From Methylobacterium symbioticum (GTDB lineage: Bacteria; Pseudomonadota; Alphaproteobacteria; Rhizobiales; Beijerinckiaceae), in contig NZ_CABFPH010000002.1 in the NCBI RefSeq assembly GCF_902141845.1, positions 100,902-164,901 on the forward strand: a stretch of DNA of 64,000 nucleotides. Direction: 5' to 3'. Position numbers and translations under genes: made by a program. Shown piece by piece: positions 21,101 through 29,740 of the stretch (within the stretch, counting starts at the first letter, position 1; each line of letters opens with the position of its first letter). The notes below the pieces were generated by a model. It worked only from the letters and a program-made list of their open reading frames with translations, made no database searches and was not told the DNA's origin.

Positions 21101-21292
21101 ATGAACCCGCTCGTTCCGCTCTCCATCCTGGTCTGCGTGCCCATCGCCGCCATCGCTCTCGTCCTCGGCACCGATACCGGCATCGAGACGTCCCTGATCA
21201 CGGCCACGATCAAGACCTTCATCATCCTCGGCGTGATCGCCGCCGCGATCTCCTTCGGTGCGAGCCGGCTGGCCGAGCGCTCCAGGCCCTGA
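21101..21292 (+). CDS. small two-helix membrane protein
   Basis: A 63-residue protein from ATG 21101 with two hydrophobic helices at about residues 3-21 (PLVPLSILVCVPIAAIALVL) and 34-52 (TFIILGVIAAAISFGASRL). It ends with a short basic tail, typical of an inner-membrane hairpin protein. The frame is open further upstream (ATG at 21038, TTG/GTG options near 21011 and 21089), and the real start is uncertain. A hairpin GCCGCC/GGCGGC at 20987-21007 lies upstream. The following aminotransferase is on the same strand, 232 bases later. The function is not recognised. Confidence 0.5.
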   Translation: MNPLVPLSILVCVPIAAIALVLGTDTGIETSLITATIKTFIILGVIAAAISFGASRLAERSRP

Positions 21293-21524
21293 GGGTTGTC
21301 GGCGGGCCGCCGCGGGCGCCCCGCTACGCTGATATCCGTTGCGACATCGGAGCGGTCTCGACGCGCCGCCCGCGGCACGTCGGGGCGCCGCAGTGCCGGT
21401 CACCCATCACGTGCCGCACCGCAGGCCCGCGCCTTGCATCGGCGTACCGGGCGGCGCAGCCTCGTGCGAATGGCGCTGCCGCGCTCATCGTCCGAGGCCA
21501 ACGATCGATTTCGAGAGGCTCCGC

Positions 21525-22706
21525 ATGCTCCACACCGTCCCCGCCTTCGGGCGTATCGGCGAGGAGAACGCCTTCGCGGTGCTGGCCCGGGCCAACGCGC
21601 TGGCCTCCGAAGGCCGCGACATCATCAATCTCGGCATCGGCCAGCCCGACATGCCGACGCCGCCGCACATCGTCGAGGCCGCGATCAAGGCTCTGCGCGA
21701 CGGCCATCACGGCTACACCCCGGCCACCGGCATCCTGCCGCTCCGCGAGGCTGTCGCCCGCGACATCCACAGGCGACACAGAGTCGAGGTCTCGCCCGAT
21801 TCCGTGCTGATCGTGCCCGGCGGCAAGGTCACCATGTTCATGGCGATCCTGATGTTCGGCGAGCCGGGCGCCGAGATCCTCTACCCGGATCCGGGCTTCC
21901 CGATCTATCGCTCGATGATCGAGTTCACCGGCGCCACGCCCGTCCCGGTGCCGATCCGCGAGGATAACGGCTTCGCCTTCTCCGCGCAGGAGACGCTCGG
22001 CCTGATCACCGAGCGCACGCGCCTGCTCATCGTCAACTCACCGGCCAACCCGACCGGCGGCGTGACCCCGAAGGCCGAGATCGACGCACTGGTGGCCGGC
22101 CTCGCCGCTCATCCGGACGTGGCCGTCCTCTCCGACGAGATCTACGGCACCATGACCTATGACGGGGAGGCGCATCACTCGCTGCTCGCCTATCCGGAGA
22201 TTCGCGACCGGCTGATCTATCTCGACGGCGCCTCGAAGACCTATGCCATGACCGGCTGGCGGCTCGGCTGGTCGGTCTGGCCGAAGCCCCTTTACGACGC
22301 CGCCCGCAAGCTCGCGGTCAATGCGCATTCCTGCGTGAACGCCGCGACGCAATGGGCCGGCGTCACGGCCCTCGATGGGCCGCAGGATTGCGTGGTCGAG
22401 ATGGTCACTGAGTTCGACCGCCGCCGGGCGATCGTCGTCCAGGGCCTCAACGACCTCCCGAATGTGAGCTGCATCACGCCGAAGGGCGCGTTCTACGCCT
22501 TTCCCAACGTCTCCCGGACCGGCTGGAAGGCGAAGCAGCTCGCCTCCACGCTCTTGGAGGAGGCGGGCGTCGCGGTGATCGGCGGTCCCGATTTCGGCGT
22601 GCATGGCGAGGGCTATATCCGCCTGTCCTATGCCAACTCGGCCGAGAACATCCGCCGCGCGCTGGAGCGGATGCGGCACTTCCTCGCCGAGCGCCAACCT
22701 GCCTGA
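21525..22706 (+). CDS. pyridoxal-phosphate aminotransferase, class I/II (aspartate aminotransferase family)
   Basis: A 393-residue fold-type I PLP enzyme. It shows the GYTPATGILPLREAVA substrate-side motif at residues 63-78, the NPTGG motif (Asn175), the cofactor aspartate in SDEIYG (Asp204), and the Schiff-base Lys238 in GASKTYAMTGWR. The GWRLGW pattern and size place it with aspartate/aromatic aminotransferases using 2-oxoglutarate or oxaloacetate. Substrate preference is undetermined. ATG 21525 follows GAGAGG; an open frame extends upstream but lacks aminotransferase sequence. It converges on the DUF533 gene with only five bases between stops. Confidence 0.9.
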   Translation: MLHTVPAFGRIGEENAFAVLARANALASEGRDIINLGIGQPDMPTPPHIVEAAIKALRDGHHGYTPATGILPLREAVARDIHRRHRVEVSPDSVLIVPGGKVTMFMAILMFGEPGAEILYPDPGFPIYRSMIEFTGATPVPVPIREDNGFAFSAQETLGLITERTRLLIVNSPANPTGGVTPKAEIDALVAGLAAHPDVAVLSDEIYGTMTYDGEAHHSLLAYPEIRDRLIYLDGASKTYAMTGWRLGWSVWPKPLYDAARKLAVNAHSCVNAATQWAGVTALDGPQDCVVEMVTEFDRRRAIVVQGLNDLPNVSCITPKGAFYAFPNVSRTGWKAKQLASTLLEEAGVAVIGGPDFGVHGEGYIRLSYANSAENIRRALERMRHFLAERQPA

Positions 22707-22711
22707 CGCAT

Positions 22712-23224
22712 CTAGGCTGCGACCTCGCGCTCGACCCGCTCCGCGGCCGGCTCCGGCACGTCGAGGGCCTCGGCCAGCATCTTGAAGAACTGGCGCTCCT
22801 GCACCGTATCCAGGTCGATCGCCAGGCGGGCCGCGGCGTAGATCCGCGTCGCGGCCTCGGGATCGTTCACCGAATCGGCGATCTCGTCGATCTCGGCCGG
22901 GCTTTCGAGTTCGCGCTCGAGCCAGGCGCGGCCGTCGGGATCGAGGCCGGCGGCGGCCACCGCCTCGTCGAGGCGCCGTCGCTCGGCCGCGTCGATCACG
23001 CCGTCGGCCAGCGTGGCGGCAACCATGGCCCGCAGCATCAGGCGGGCCTCGTCCTCGGGGACGTCCTTGAAGTCGGGTGTGGTGGCGCCCTGCACGGCGG
23101 TGCCGCGCAGGGCGTGGTAGGCGATGCTGCCGATCAGGGCGAGGCCGCCGAGCGCGGCCCCGGCGGTGAGGCCGCCGCGCCGTGCCCGCACCAGAGCATC
23201 CACGATCCGTCGCGTATCCGCCAT
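22712..23224 (-). CDS. DUF533 / TerB-like tellurite resistance family protein
   Basis: A 170-residue inner-membrane-associated protein: one hydrophobic segment near residues 17-38, then a helical TerB-like domain (about residues 53-160) containing the acidic motif VAATLADGVIDAAERRRL near residues 68-85. This matches YebE/DUF533 proteins. In Escherichia coli YebE belongs to envelope-stress regulons; its biochemical role is unknown. The ATG is at 23224. It lies between the aminotransferase (convergent) and an acidic protein on the same strand 78 bases upstream. Confidence 0.82.
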   Translation of the reverse strand: MADTRRIVDALVRARRGGLTAGAALGGLALIGSIAYHALRGTAVQGATTPDFKDVPEDEARLMLRAMVAATLADGVIDAAERRRLDEAVAAAGLDPDGRAWLERELESPAEIDEIADSVNDPEAATRIYAAARLAIDLDTVQERQFFKMLAEALDVPEPAAERVEREVAA

Positions 23225-23302
23225 GTCCGTTCCTCCCGAAGGTCCGGACCGGCAACCCGCCGGACGGGCCTCGGGTTCACCGCCGCGCCGATGTCGGGGC
23301 GT

Positions 23303-23650
23303 TCAGGCGTCGAGGGCGTCGTCGTCCTCGTCCTCCTCGTCGATGTCCACCAGGAAGACGATGTCGGCCTCGTCCTCGTCGTCGCCGGATTCGGCGTCGG
23401 CATGGTGCGGATCGGCTTCGAAATCGCCCGAGCCGTCATCCTCGGCGAGCGCGTCCTCGAAGATCTCGACCTCGTCTTCCGTGGCCGGGCGGACCTTCAG
23501 CTCGGAGGTGCCGTTCCAGAGCGGCGTGCCGCTGCTCGTCATCGACCGGATGTCGGACTTGAAGCCGTCGCAGGTGAAGAGGTCGCGCGCGGTCTCCTCG
23601 TCGCCGTTGATGACAGCCACGGCCGTGCCGTCGATCTCGAGGGTGAACAT
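23303..23650 (-). CDS. hypothetical protein with Asp/Glu-rich tail
   Basis: A 115-residue protein with two parts. Residues 1-55 look like a small folded domain (MFTLEIDGTAVAVINGDEET, then a segment ending TPLWNGTSELKVR near 42-54). The remainder is strongly acidic, with runs such as EDDGSGDFEADPHHADAES and DEEDEDDD. ATG 23650 has an AAGGAAG-like site upstream. It has no membrane segment or signal peptide. The polyacidic tail could mimic DNA or bind basic proteins or metal ions; this is only inference. I do not recognise the family. Confidence 0.65.
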   Translation of the reverse strand: MFTLEIDGTAVAVINGDEETARDLFTCDGFKSDIRSMTSSGTPLWNGTSELKVRPATEDEVEIFEDALAEDDGSGDFEADPHHADAESGDDEDEADIVFLVDIDEEDEDDDALDA

Positions 23651-23765
23651 GACCAGCTTCCTTCTCGCGAGTCGGCGCCCGTGAGATTGGCGCCGCGCGG
23701 CGCCTCTGTAGGGGTCGGCGGGGCGCCCGCCAACCCTGTCCCCGCGATATCCGGCCGATCGCGCG

Positions 23766-24800
23766 TCAGGCGCCGGCGCTGCGGGCGATCGCCCGCTTGA
23801 CCACCGCCTGCACCTCGGGATTCGAGAGGAACAGATCGTGGTTGATCAGCCCGCCACCGTAATCCGAGGCATCGGCCACCCGCACACCCAGTTCCTCCAG
23901 GCGCTCGCGGTCGGCCGCGCCGGCTCGAACGACGCCGCCTGCGATGGTGCTCGACAGTTCGAGGGCGCGGTCGTTCGTGGATGAGATCACCGTGATCTTG
24001 TTCACGTCCGGCCCAAGCCGCCGCACGCCGTTGGCGAAGAGATCGAAATCGATGTCGGGGGCGGCGAGCACGACCGCGCCGATGCGCGCCATCGCTGCCT
24101 CGCCGGCCTCGGCGCGCAGCATGCGCAGGGTCTCCAGCGTCAGCAGCGTGCCCATCGAGTGGGCCACGATGTTGATCCGTCCGCCGCTGGGCGAGGCTGC
24201 GAGAGCCTTCAGAAGGTCCTCGAAGGCGTCGCGTGACCACAGGGCGCTCTCGCGGTCGTAGCCGTAGTCGAAGGTCGCCGCGGCCGAGGGCCAGGTGAAC
24301 AGGCCCGAGACGCCGCGGAAGCGGATGCCGTCCGACAGGCGCGCCGCGCTCACGGCCGCCGATTCGAAGGATTCGCGGTAGCCGTGCACGTAGATGAGCA
24401 CATCGCGGCCCAGGGCCGCCTGGGCGAAGGCGTCGGCCGCGCCGGCGCCGGTCTCGACTTTCGGCACCGCGCCGATCGTCCAGTCGCCGGTGACAACGGC
24501 GGAGACCTTGCCGATCAGGGAGCGGTCCGGCGGCGACAGGCGCACCTCGGCGAAGCTCAGGCCCCGGCCCCGCTCGCTGGTGAAATAGGGTGCGCGCGGC
24601 GTCGCCGCCGTGGGCTTGCGGGTGGTCGCCACCAGCAGGACCGGCATGACATCGAGAGCCGACTGCTTCTCAGGGATCGCCGCCGTGCCGGGCACGAGCC
24701 CGTCCGCCACGCAGGCACCGAGCGCGGGCGCCAGCGCGGAAGCGCCCGCGAGCGCGCCGAGGCGAATCAGGGAGCGTCGGGTGGGAGGCTGGCGCAGCAT
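23766..24800 (-). CDS. alpha/beta hydrolase (DUF900 family), probable Tat-exported lipoprotein
   Basis: A 344-residue esterase-like protein. Residues 7-30 hold a twin-arginine signal (TRRSLIRLGAL) ending in a lipobox-like LGAC with Cys30, so it is probably exported folded and lipid-anchored. The DUF900 alpha/beta fold follows: DVLIYVHGYRESFESAA near residues 133-149, nucleophile Ser215 in IVAHSMGTLL, and a C-terminal INHDLFLSNPEVQ with the likely catalytic His. Substrate is unknown. The start is the ATG at 24800, since the longer frame adds 65 residues of unstructured Arg/Pro/His sequence. It is divergent from meaB. Confidence 0.85.
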   Translation of the reverse strand: MLRQPPTRRSLIRLGALAGASALAPALGACVADGLVPGTAAIPEKQSALDVMPVLLVATTRKPTAATPRAPYFTSERGRGLSFAEVRLSPPDRSLIGKVSAVVTGDWTIGAVPKVETGAGAADAFAQAALGRDVLIYVHGYRESFESAAVSAARLSDGIRFRGVSGLFTWPSAAATFDYGYDRESALWSRDAFEDLLKALAASPSGGRINIVAHSMGTLLTLETLRMLRAEAGEAAMARIGAVVLAAPDIDFDLFANGVRRLGPDVNKITVISSTNDRALELSSTIAGGVVRAGAADRERLEELGVRVADASDYGGGLINHDLFLSNPEVQAVVKRAIARSAGA

Positions 24801-25014
24801 GATCCGGGGTCGCGTCCGATGCGGCCGGGCGGGAGGGCCCGGACCGATGCGACAGCCTGTGCCGCAGGATCGTGACCATGACGGGGCACAAGCGTGGCCG
24901 TGACGGGTGTGGATTGCGGGCAGGAGGTGCGATGTGGTCGGCGGAGCACAGGAGCCTTTGCCAGGGCGGATCCGACCCCTCGACGAACGCCGCACGGCCG
25001 GTCATGTAGGGCAC

Positions 25015-26004
25015 ATGGCCTCTCCCTCCCTTGACCTCGATGCCCTTCGCGAGCGGCTGCTCGCCGGCGAGCGCGCGGCGCTGGCCCGTGCGATCACGCT
25101 GGCGGAGTCGAAGCGGCCCGACCACCGGGCGCTGGCGCGCGACCTCATTGACACCGTCCTGCCGCAGACGGGCAAGGCGATCCGGGTCGGGATCACCGGA
25201 GTGCCCGGCGTCGGCAAATCGACCACGATCGATGCGCTCGGCTCGAACCTGACGGCGGCCGGCCACAAGGTGGCGGTGCTCGCGGTCGATCCGTCCTCGA
25301 CGCGCACCGGCGGCTCGATCCTCGGCGACAAGACCCGCATGGCGCGCCTCGCCCTCGATCCCAACGCCTTCATCCGCCCGTCCCCGTCCTCGGGCACCCT
25401 CGGCGGCGTCGCCGCCAAGACCCGCGAGACCATGCTGCTCTGCGAGGCGGCCGGGTTCGACGTGATCCTCGTCGAGACGGTGGGCGTCGGTCAGTCCGAG
25501 ACGGCGGTGGCCGACCTGACCGACTTCTTCCTCGTGCTGATGCTGCCCGGTGCCGGCGACGAGCTCCAGGGCATCAAGAAGGGCATCCTCGAGCTCGCCG
25601 ACATGATCGCGGTGAACAAGGCGGACGATGGCGAGGCCGAGCGCCGGGCGAATGCAGCGGCGTCCGAGTATCGAGCCGCACTTCACATCCTGACGCCTGC
25701 TTCCGCCACTTGGACGCCGCCGGTGGTGACGATCTCCGGCTACCACAACCTGCGTCTCGACGCGCTCTGGGAGAAGGTCGTCGACCATCGACGGCGCCTG
25801 ACCGCCACCGGCGAGATCGCCCAGCGCCGGCGTGAGCAGGATGTGAAATGGATGTGGGCGCTGGTCCACGAGCGTTTGCACCAGCGCCTCGTCGGGACCG
25901 CCGAGGTCCGGGCGAAGACCGCCGAGGCCGAGGCTGCGGTCGCGGGAGGGGCGCACTCGCCGGCTGCCGGCGCGGCGCTGATCGCCGAGCTGATCGGTTT
26001 GTGA
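25015..26004 (+). CDS. meaB: methylmalonyl-CoA mutase-associated GTPase MeaB
   Basis: A 329-residue G3E-family GTPase that protects and loads methylmalonyl-CoA mutase with adenosylcobalamin. Walker A GVPGVGKS is at residues 62-69, switch region ETVGVGQSE at 154-162, NKAD at 201-204, and the C-terminal dimerisation helix contains [19 protein letters not shown]. Length and near-continuous identity to the characterised Methylorubrum extorquens protein make this secure. It does not sit beside a mutase gene; the small mutase subunit is 30 kb away on the same strand. Its stop overlaps the GTG of the downstream peptidase gene. Confidence 0.97.
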   Translation: MASPSLDLDALRERLLAGERAALARAITLAESKRPDHRALARDLIDTVLPQTGKAIRVGITGVPGVGKSTTIDALGSNLTAAGHKVAVLAVDPSSTRTGGSILGDKTRMARLALDPNAFIRPSPSSGTLGGVAAKTRETMLLCEAAGFDVILVETVGVGQSETAVADLTDFFLVLMLPGAGDELQGIKKGILELADMIAVNKADDGEAERRANAAASEYRAALHILTPASATWTPPVVTISGYHNLRLDALWEKVVDHRRRLTATGEIAQRRREQDVKWMWALVHERLHQRLVGTAEVRAKTAEAEAAVAGGAHSPAAGAALIAELIGL

Positions 26005-26654
26005 CGCCTCTCCTCATCACCGCCTTCGGCCCGTTTCCTGGCATGCCGCGCAACCCGAGCGCGGCACTCGCCCGAGCCCTCGGAGCGGCCCTGCGCCGCC
26101 GCGCCGGCCCGGCTCCTCGCATCCTCGTCCTGCGCACCGCCTACGCCTCGATCCCCGGCGCGCTGCTGCCGGCGCTCGCCGACCAACCCGCCGCCGTTCT
26201 GATGCTCGGCGTCGCCTCGCGGGCCAAGCGGATCCGCGTCGAGATCCGCTCCCGCAACCGGGCGAGCCGCCTTTATCCCGACGCAGCAGGGCGCATTTCC
26301 GCGCGGCTCGATCTCGATCCGGACGGGCCAGCCTCCCGGTGCAGCGCCGTGGCCGCGCAGGCGGTGGCCATCCTGCGCCGCCACGGGCTCGACGCGCGCG
26401 CCTCGAACGATGCGGGTCGCTATCTCTGCAACGCGAGCTACTACGCGGCGCTCGCCGTGGATGCCCCGGTGCTGTTCGTGCACATCCCCCCGGTGCCGCG
26501 CACGGCGCGGCCCCTGAGCCGGGCCACGGCGCAGGCCGCGATGGGCCGCCAGGTCAGGGCCCTCGCCGAACTTGCCGGACTGATGGCGGTGTGCGGCCGG
26601 CGCGGCAGGTCGGTGTCCTTCGCGAAACCCGCGCAGCGCCCTCGCGTGCGGTGA
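26001..26654 (+). CDS. pyroglutamyl-peptidase I-like (peptidase C15)
   Basis: A 217-residue cysteine peptidase of family C15, which removes N-terminal pyroglutamate from peptides. The catalytic triad is complete: Glu81 in RVEIRSRN, Cys143 in [10 protein letters not shown] and His161 in FVHIPP. It opens [18 protein letters not shown], the family's usual first motif. The start is the GTG at 26001, overlapping the meaB stop by four bases (GTGA), so it is translationally coupled to meaB although no metabolic link is known. The C-terminal end is basic and slightly extended. Confidence 0.85.
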   Translation: MTPLLITAFGPFPGMPRNPSAALARALGAALRRRAGPAPRILVLRTAYASIPGALLPALADQPAAVLMLGVASRAKRIRVEIRSRNRASRLYPDAAGRISARLDLDPDGPASRCSAVAAQAVAILRRHGLDARASNDAGRYLCNASYYAALAVDAPVLFVHIPPVPRTARPLSRATAQAAMGRQVRALAELAGLMAVCGRRGRSVSFAKPAQRPRVR

Positions 26655-26778
26655 TTCTCCGCACGAATTGTCGGTCTGCGGCGGGGCCAATCGCGATCTC
26701 GGGCGTTCATCGGACTACGGACGGCACCGGGCAATCCGCTGGGGTCCCGGCGTCCCGCTTCGAGAACGGAGAGATCAT

Positions 26779-27123
26779 ATGGTTGACACGGATCGCATCG
26801 TCGGCGGCGCGAAGGAATTCGCCGGACGCGCCCAGGGCGCGGCGGGCGACTTCGTCGGCTCGAACCGCGACTCGGTGGAGGGCCGCTTCCGCGAGGCACA
26901 GGGAACCGCGCAGAATCTCTACGGCCAGGCCAAGGACACCTTGCGCGACGTCGCCGACAACGCCGGCAGCTACGCCCGCGACGCCTATGACCGCAGCGGC
27001 GACTATCTGCGCGATGGGCGTCAGGTGGTGGGCTCCCGCGTGGAGGAGAACCCTCTGATCGCCCTCCTCCTGGCGGGCGCCGTCGGCTACGGCCTCGCCC
27101 TGCTGCTGCACGGCCGCCGCTAG
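26779..27123 (+). CDS. CsbD-like stress protein with C-terminal membrane helix
   Basis: A 114-residue protein. Residues 1-85 are amphipathic repeats typical of CsbD/YjbJ stress proteins (DRIVGGAKEFAGRAQGAAGD, then RDSVEGRFREAQGTAQNLYG). The C-terminus has the YqjD/ElaB-like motif VEENPLIALLLAGAVGYGLALLLHGRR with a membrane helix at about residues 92-110. It probably anchors to the inner membrane and may bind ribosomes or DNA in stationary phase, as reported for YqjD. ATG 26779 has GGAGAG upstream. It converges on bdhA across a strong hairpin. Confidence 0.75.
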   Translation: MVDTDRIVGGAKEFAGRAQGAAGDFVGSNRDSVEGRFREAQGTAQNLYGQAKDTLRDVADNAGSYARDAYDRSGDYLRDGRQVVGSRVEENPLIALLLAGAVGYGLALLLHGRR

Positions 27124-27133
27124 AGGCATTTTT

Positions 27134-27161
27134 CGCGGACGCTCCTGGGCGAGCGTCCGCG
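27134..27161. terminator. bidirectional hairpin between the CsbD-like gene and bdhA
   Basis: CGCGGACGCTC at 27134-27144 and GAGCGTCCGCG at 27151-27161 form a perfect 11-base-pair stem with a 6-base loop, between convergent stops at 27123 and 27179. A run of five T at 27129-27133 sits on the plus-strand 5' side. Confidence 0.75.
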
Positions 27162-27178
27162 ATCCCGCGTGCGGGCCG

Positions 27179-27964
27179 CTACTGCGCGGTCCAGCCGCCA
27201 TCCATCGACAGGTTGGCGCCGGTGATCTGGCTCGCTGCGTCCGAGCACAGGAACACCGCGAGCGCTGCGACCTGATCGACGGTGACGAATTCCTTGGTCG
27301 GCTGCGCCTTCAGCAGCACATCCTCGATCACCTGTTCCTTGCTGAGCCCACGCGCCTTCATCGTGTCGGGGATCTGCGCCTCGACCAGCGGCGTCCAGAC
27401 ATAGCCCGGCGAGATGCAGTTCGCCGTGATCCTATAGGGCGCGAGTTCGAGGCCTGCCGCCTTGGTGAGGCCCGCGATACCGTGCTTGGCGGCGACGTAG
27501 GCCGACTTGAACGGCGAGGCGACGAGCGAGTGCGCCGAGGCCGTGTTGATGATCCGCCCCCATTCGCGCGTCTTCATGCCGGGGATCGCCGCCTGCATGG
27601 CATAGAAGGCCGAGGAGAGATTGATCGCGATGATCTGCTCCCATTTCTCGCCCGGAAACTCCTCGATCGGCGAGACGTACTGAATCCCGGCATTGTTCAC
27701 GAGGATGTCGACCGAGCCGAAGCGCTCCTCGGCTTCGCGCACCATCGCCGCGATCTGCTCGGGCTTGGTCATGTCGGCGCTAGAGTAGTGTGCCGTCACG
27801 CCGAACTCGGCTTCGATGCCGGTACGCGCCCGCTCGATGTCCTCCGGCTTGCCGAAGCCGTTGAGGACGACGTTGGCTCCCTCGCGCGCGAAGCCGCGGG
27901 CGATGGCGAGGCCGATCCCGCTGGTCGAGCCGGTGACGACGGCGGTCTTGGAGGTCAGGGTCAT
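27179..27964 (-). CDS. bdhA: 3-hydroxybutyrate dehydrogenase (SDR)
   Basis: A 261-residue classical SDR converting D-3-hydroxybutyrate to acetoacetate with NAD+, a step in polyhydroxybutyrate use. TGSTSGIG is at residues 11-18, NNAGIQYVSPIEEFP at 90-104, catalytic Ser143, Tyr156 and Lys160 in SAYVAAKHG, and the diagnostic C-terminus ending GANLSMDGGWTAQ. The segment GYVWTPLVEAQIPD near residues 186-199 is typical of this enzyme rather than other SDRs. ATG at 27964. It stands alone, with a hairpin after it. Confidence 0.92.
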   Translation of the reverse strand: MTLTSKTAVVTGSTSGIGLAIARGFAREGANVVLNGFGKPEDIERARTGIEAEFGVTAHYSSADMTKPEQIAAMVREAEERFGSVDILVNNAGIQYVSPIEEFPGEKWEQIIAINLSSAFYAMQAAIPGMKTREWGRIINTASAHSLVASPFKSAYVAAKHGIAGLTKAAGLELAPYRITANCISPGYVWTPLVEAQIPDTMKARGLSKEQVIEDVLLKAQPTKEFVTVDQVAALAVFLCSDAASQITGANLSMDGGWTAQ

Positions 27965-28055
27965 GAAAGCTCCGTGGCGGTCGGGTCTGCGGCCTCGGGC
28001 ACATTACCTGTGCCGACGCGTGCGGCGCGGCAAGATGGTGCGGGTGAGGGACGGC

Positions 28056-28790
28056 TCAGCCCGTCAGGGCCGAACCGTCCGCGAAGGCCGCCGCGAGATA
28101 GGCCCGCACGAAGGGCGGCATCCGGCCCCCATCGATATCCGCCGCCCCGCGCACGGTGACGACGCGGGCGAGCTCCGGATCCGCCTCCTGCCGGCGGTGC
28201 CGTTCCATCCGGGCTCCCAACTGCGCGGCGGTCTCCCCGAAGCGGACCGGGCGCAGGAAGGCGAGTTGCCCGTCGCCGCGCAGGAGCACCCAGGATTCGC
28301 CGGCATCCTCCGGCAGATCGAGGCCGGTCTCCTCCCCGAGTTCGCGGCCGGCGCTGCCGGCGAGGTCGACCGCGTCGCCGCGGACATCATCGCGGTCCGG
28401 CGTGCCGCAGGGAAAGTAGATCTGGCCCGCATTGGCCGTCTGCGGCCCCATCTCGCCCATCAGCACCGCGCCGTCGGCGCTCCAGGGCACGATGGCCGCG
28501 AAGGCGTTGGCCACGTGGCCGTCCGGCGAGCCGCCGTCGCGATAGGCGATGAAGCGGGAATAGGTGGTCTCGAAGAAGTCGACCCGGCAACCGCTCTCCG
28601 TCACGGCACAGTCGCAGGCGAGGAGAACCGGCCCGTCGAAGAGCGCCGGCCGCGCCGCCCGCCGCCGCTCCCAGTTCTGGGCGACACGCTCGGCATTGTC
28701 GCGGGCCCAGGCCCAATCATAGGTCACCAGCCGCGCCTCGATACGGGCGAGCGACAGAACCTCGAACCCGTAGGGGCGGCCCTCAGACAT
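28056..28790 (-). CDS. NUDIX hydrolase domain protein
   Basis: A 244-residue protein with a Nudix fold in its second half. The core of the Nudix box, REL-GEETG, is at residues 149-156, giving the metal-binding Glu residues; the earlier conserved Glu of the canonical box is replaced (Val/Asp region about residues 140-143). The N-terminal 90 residues form an extra domain. Substrate is unknown; nucleoside diphosphate derivatives are usual. Start ATG 28790 overlaps the last eight bases of the PhzF gene, indicating an operon. A longer upstream frame lies inside the PhzF gene and is not real. Confidence 0.75.
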   Translation of the reverse strand: MSEGRPYGFEVLSLARIEARLVTYDWAWARDNAERVAQNWERRRAARPALFDGPVLLACDCAVTESGCRVDFFETTYSRFIAYRDGGSPDGHVANAFAAIVPWSADGAVLMGEMGPQTANAGQIYFPCGTPDRDDVRGDAVDLAGSAGRELGEETGLDLPEDAGESWVLLRGDGQLAFLRPVRFGETAAQLGARMERHRRQEADPELARVVTVRGAADIDGGRMPPFVRAYLAAAFADGSALTG

Positions 28791-29670
28791 GCAGGGTCCC
28801 GTCGGCCACCACGATCCCCGCACCGCCGATCTCGACCGAGCGCAGCGCACCCGCGGCCAGCTCGATCTGGAGGTCGATCTCGCTCGGGCGGCCCATCGCC
28901 ACGCCCTGGCGGATGGCGACGTCGTGCGTGCCCTCGCCCAGCGCCTCGAACTGCATGAGCACGCCGGCGAAGGCGGCCGCGGCCGAGCCGGTAGCCGGAT
29001 CTTCCGGTGCGCCGAGGGCCGGGGCGAACATCCGCGACTGGAAGCGCAGGCCGAGCCCCTCCGGATCGGGTGTGTAGAGATAGACCGCATCAGCGATCTC
29101 CGGCAGGCCCGCGCCGGCCTTCGCGGCATCGAGGCGCGCACGGCTCGCCACGGGCACGAAGGTGAATTCGGGCCCCGCGGCGTGCCGGCTCGGGCGGTGG
29201 CGGCCAAAACCGATGTCGCCGGGCTCGAGTCCGAGGGCGGCAGCGAGAGGCACCGGGTCCGGTCCGTCGCCGCGGAAGTCGGGCATCACCGGCAGCTTGA
29301 AACGCGCGCGGCCCCGATTCTCGTCGGCTTCGACCACGCACGGCACCACGCCGAGTTCGACCTCGAGGCCGAAGGCGACCGCGTCGGCGAGGTCGGCGCG
29401 TCGGTCCTGCAAGGCGAGGAGCACGGCGCTGCCCACTGTCGGATGGCCCGCGAAGGGCAGCTCGCGGGTGGGCGTGAAGATGCGGATCCGAGCGCGGTGG
29501 CGGGTCTCGGTCGGCGGCAGCACGAACACCGTCTCCGACAGGTTGAACTCGCGGGCGATCGCCTGCATCGCCGCGCCGTCGAGCCCGTCCGCGTCGAGGA
29601 CGACGGCGAGCGGATTTCCGGCAAGCGGCGTCTGCGTGAACACGTCGAGGATGACGAAGCGGCGGGGCAT
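28783..29670 (-). CDS. PhzF-family isomerase/epimerase
   Basis: A 295-residue PhzF-like protein with two diaminopimelate-epimerase-type half domains. The catalytic Glu46 is in the motif FNLSETVFVLPP, GNPLAVVLD is at residues 18-26, and the second half has the typical DPATGSAAAAFAGVLM near 235-250. Members isomerise small acids; the best known acts in phenazine synthesis, but no other phenazine gene is present, so an unrelated isomerisation is more likely. It lies downstream of pdxY and overlaps the NUDIX gene. Confidence 0.88.
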   Translation of the reverse strand: MPRRFVILDVFTQTPLAGNPLAVVLDADGLDGAAMQAIAREFNLSETVFVLPPTETRHRARIRIFTPTRELPFAGHPTVGSAVLLALQDRRADLADAVAFGLEVELGVVPCVVEADENRGRARFKLPVMPDFRGDGPDPVPLAAALGLEPGDIGFGRHRPSRHAAGPEFTFVPVASRARLDAAKAGAGLPEIADAVYLYTPDPEGLGLRFQSRMFAPALGAPEDPATGSAAAAFAGVLMQFEALGEGTHDVAIRQGVAMGRPSEIDLQIELAAGALRSVEIGGAGIVVADGTLHV

Positions 29671-29740
29671 GGGGGCTCCTCTGCGGGCGGGCGAGGCGGG
29701 CGTCGCCTCGTCGAACTCCGGCGGACTGGTAGGAACTGGG

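Noticed and set aside
28791..29207. Upstream extension of the NUDIX frame
   Set aside because: It is an antiparallel-frame artefact inside the PhzF gene; the ATG at 28790 gives a normal protein.
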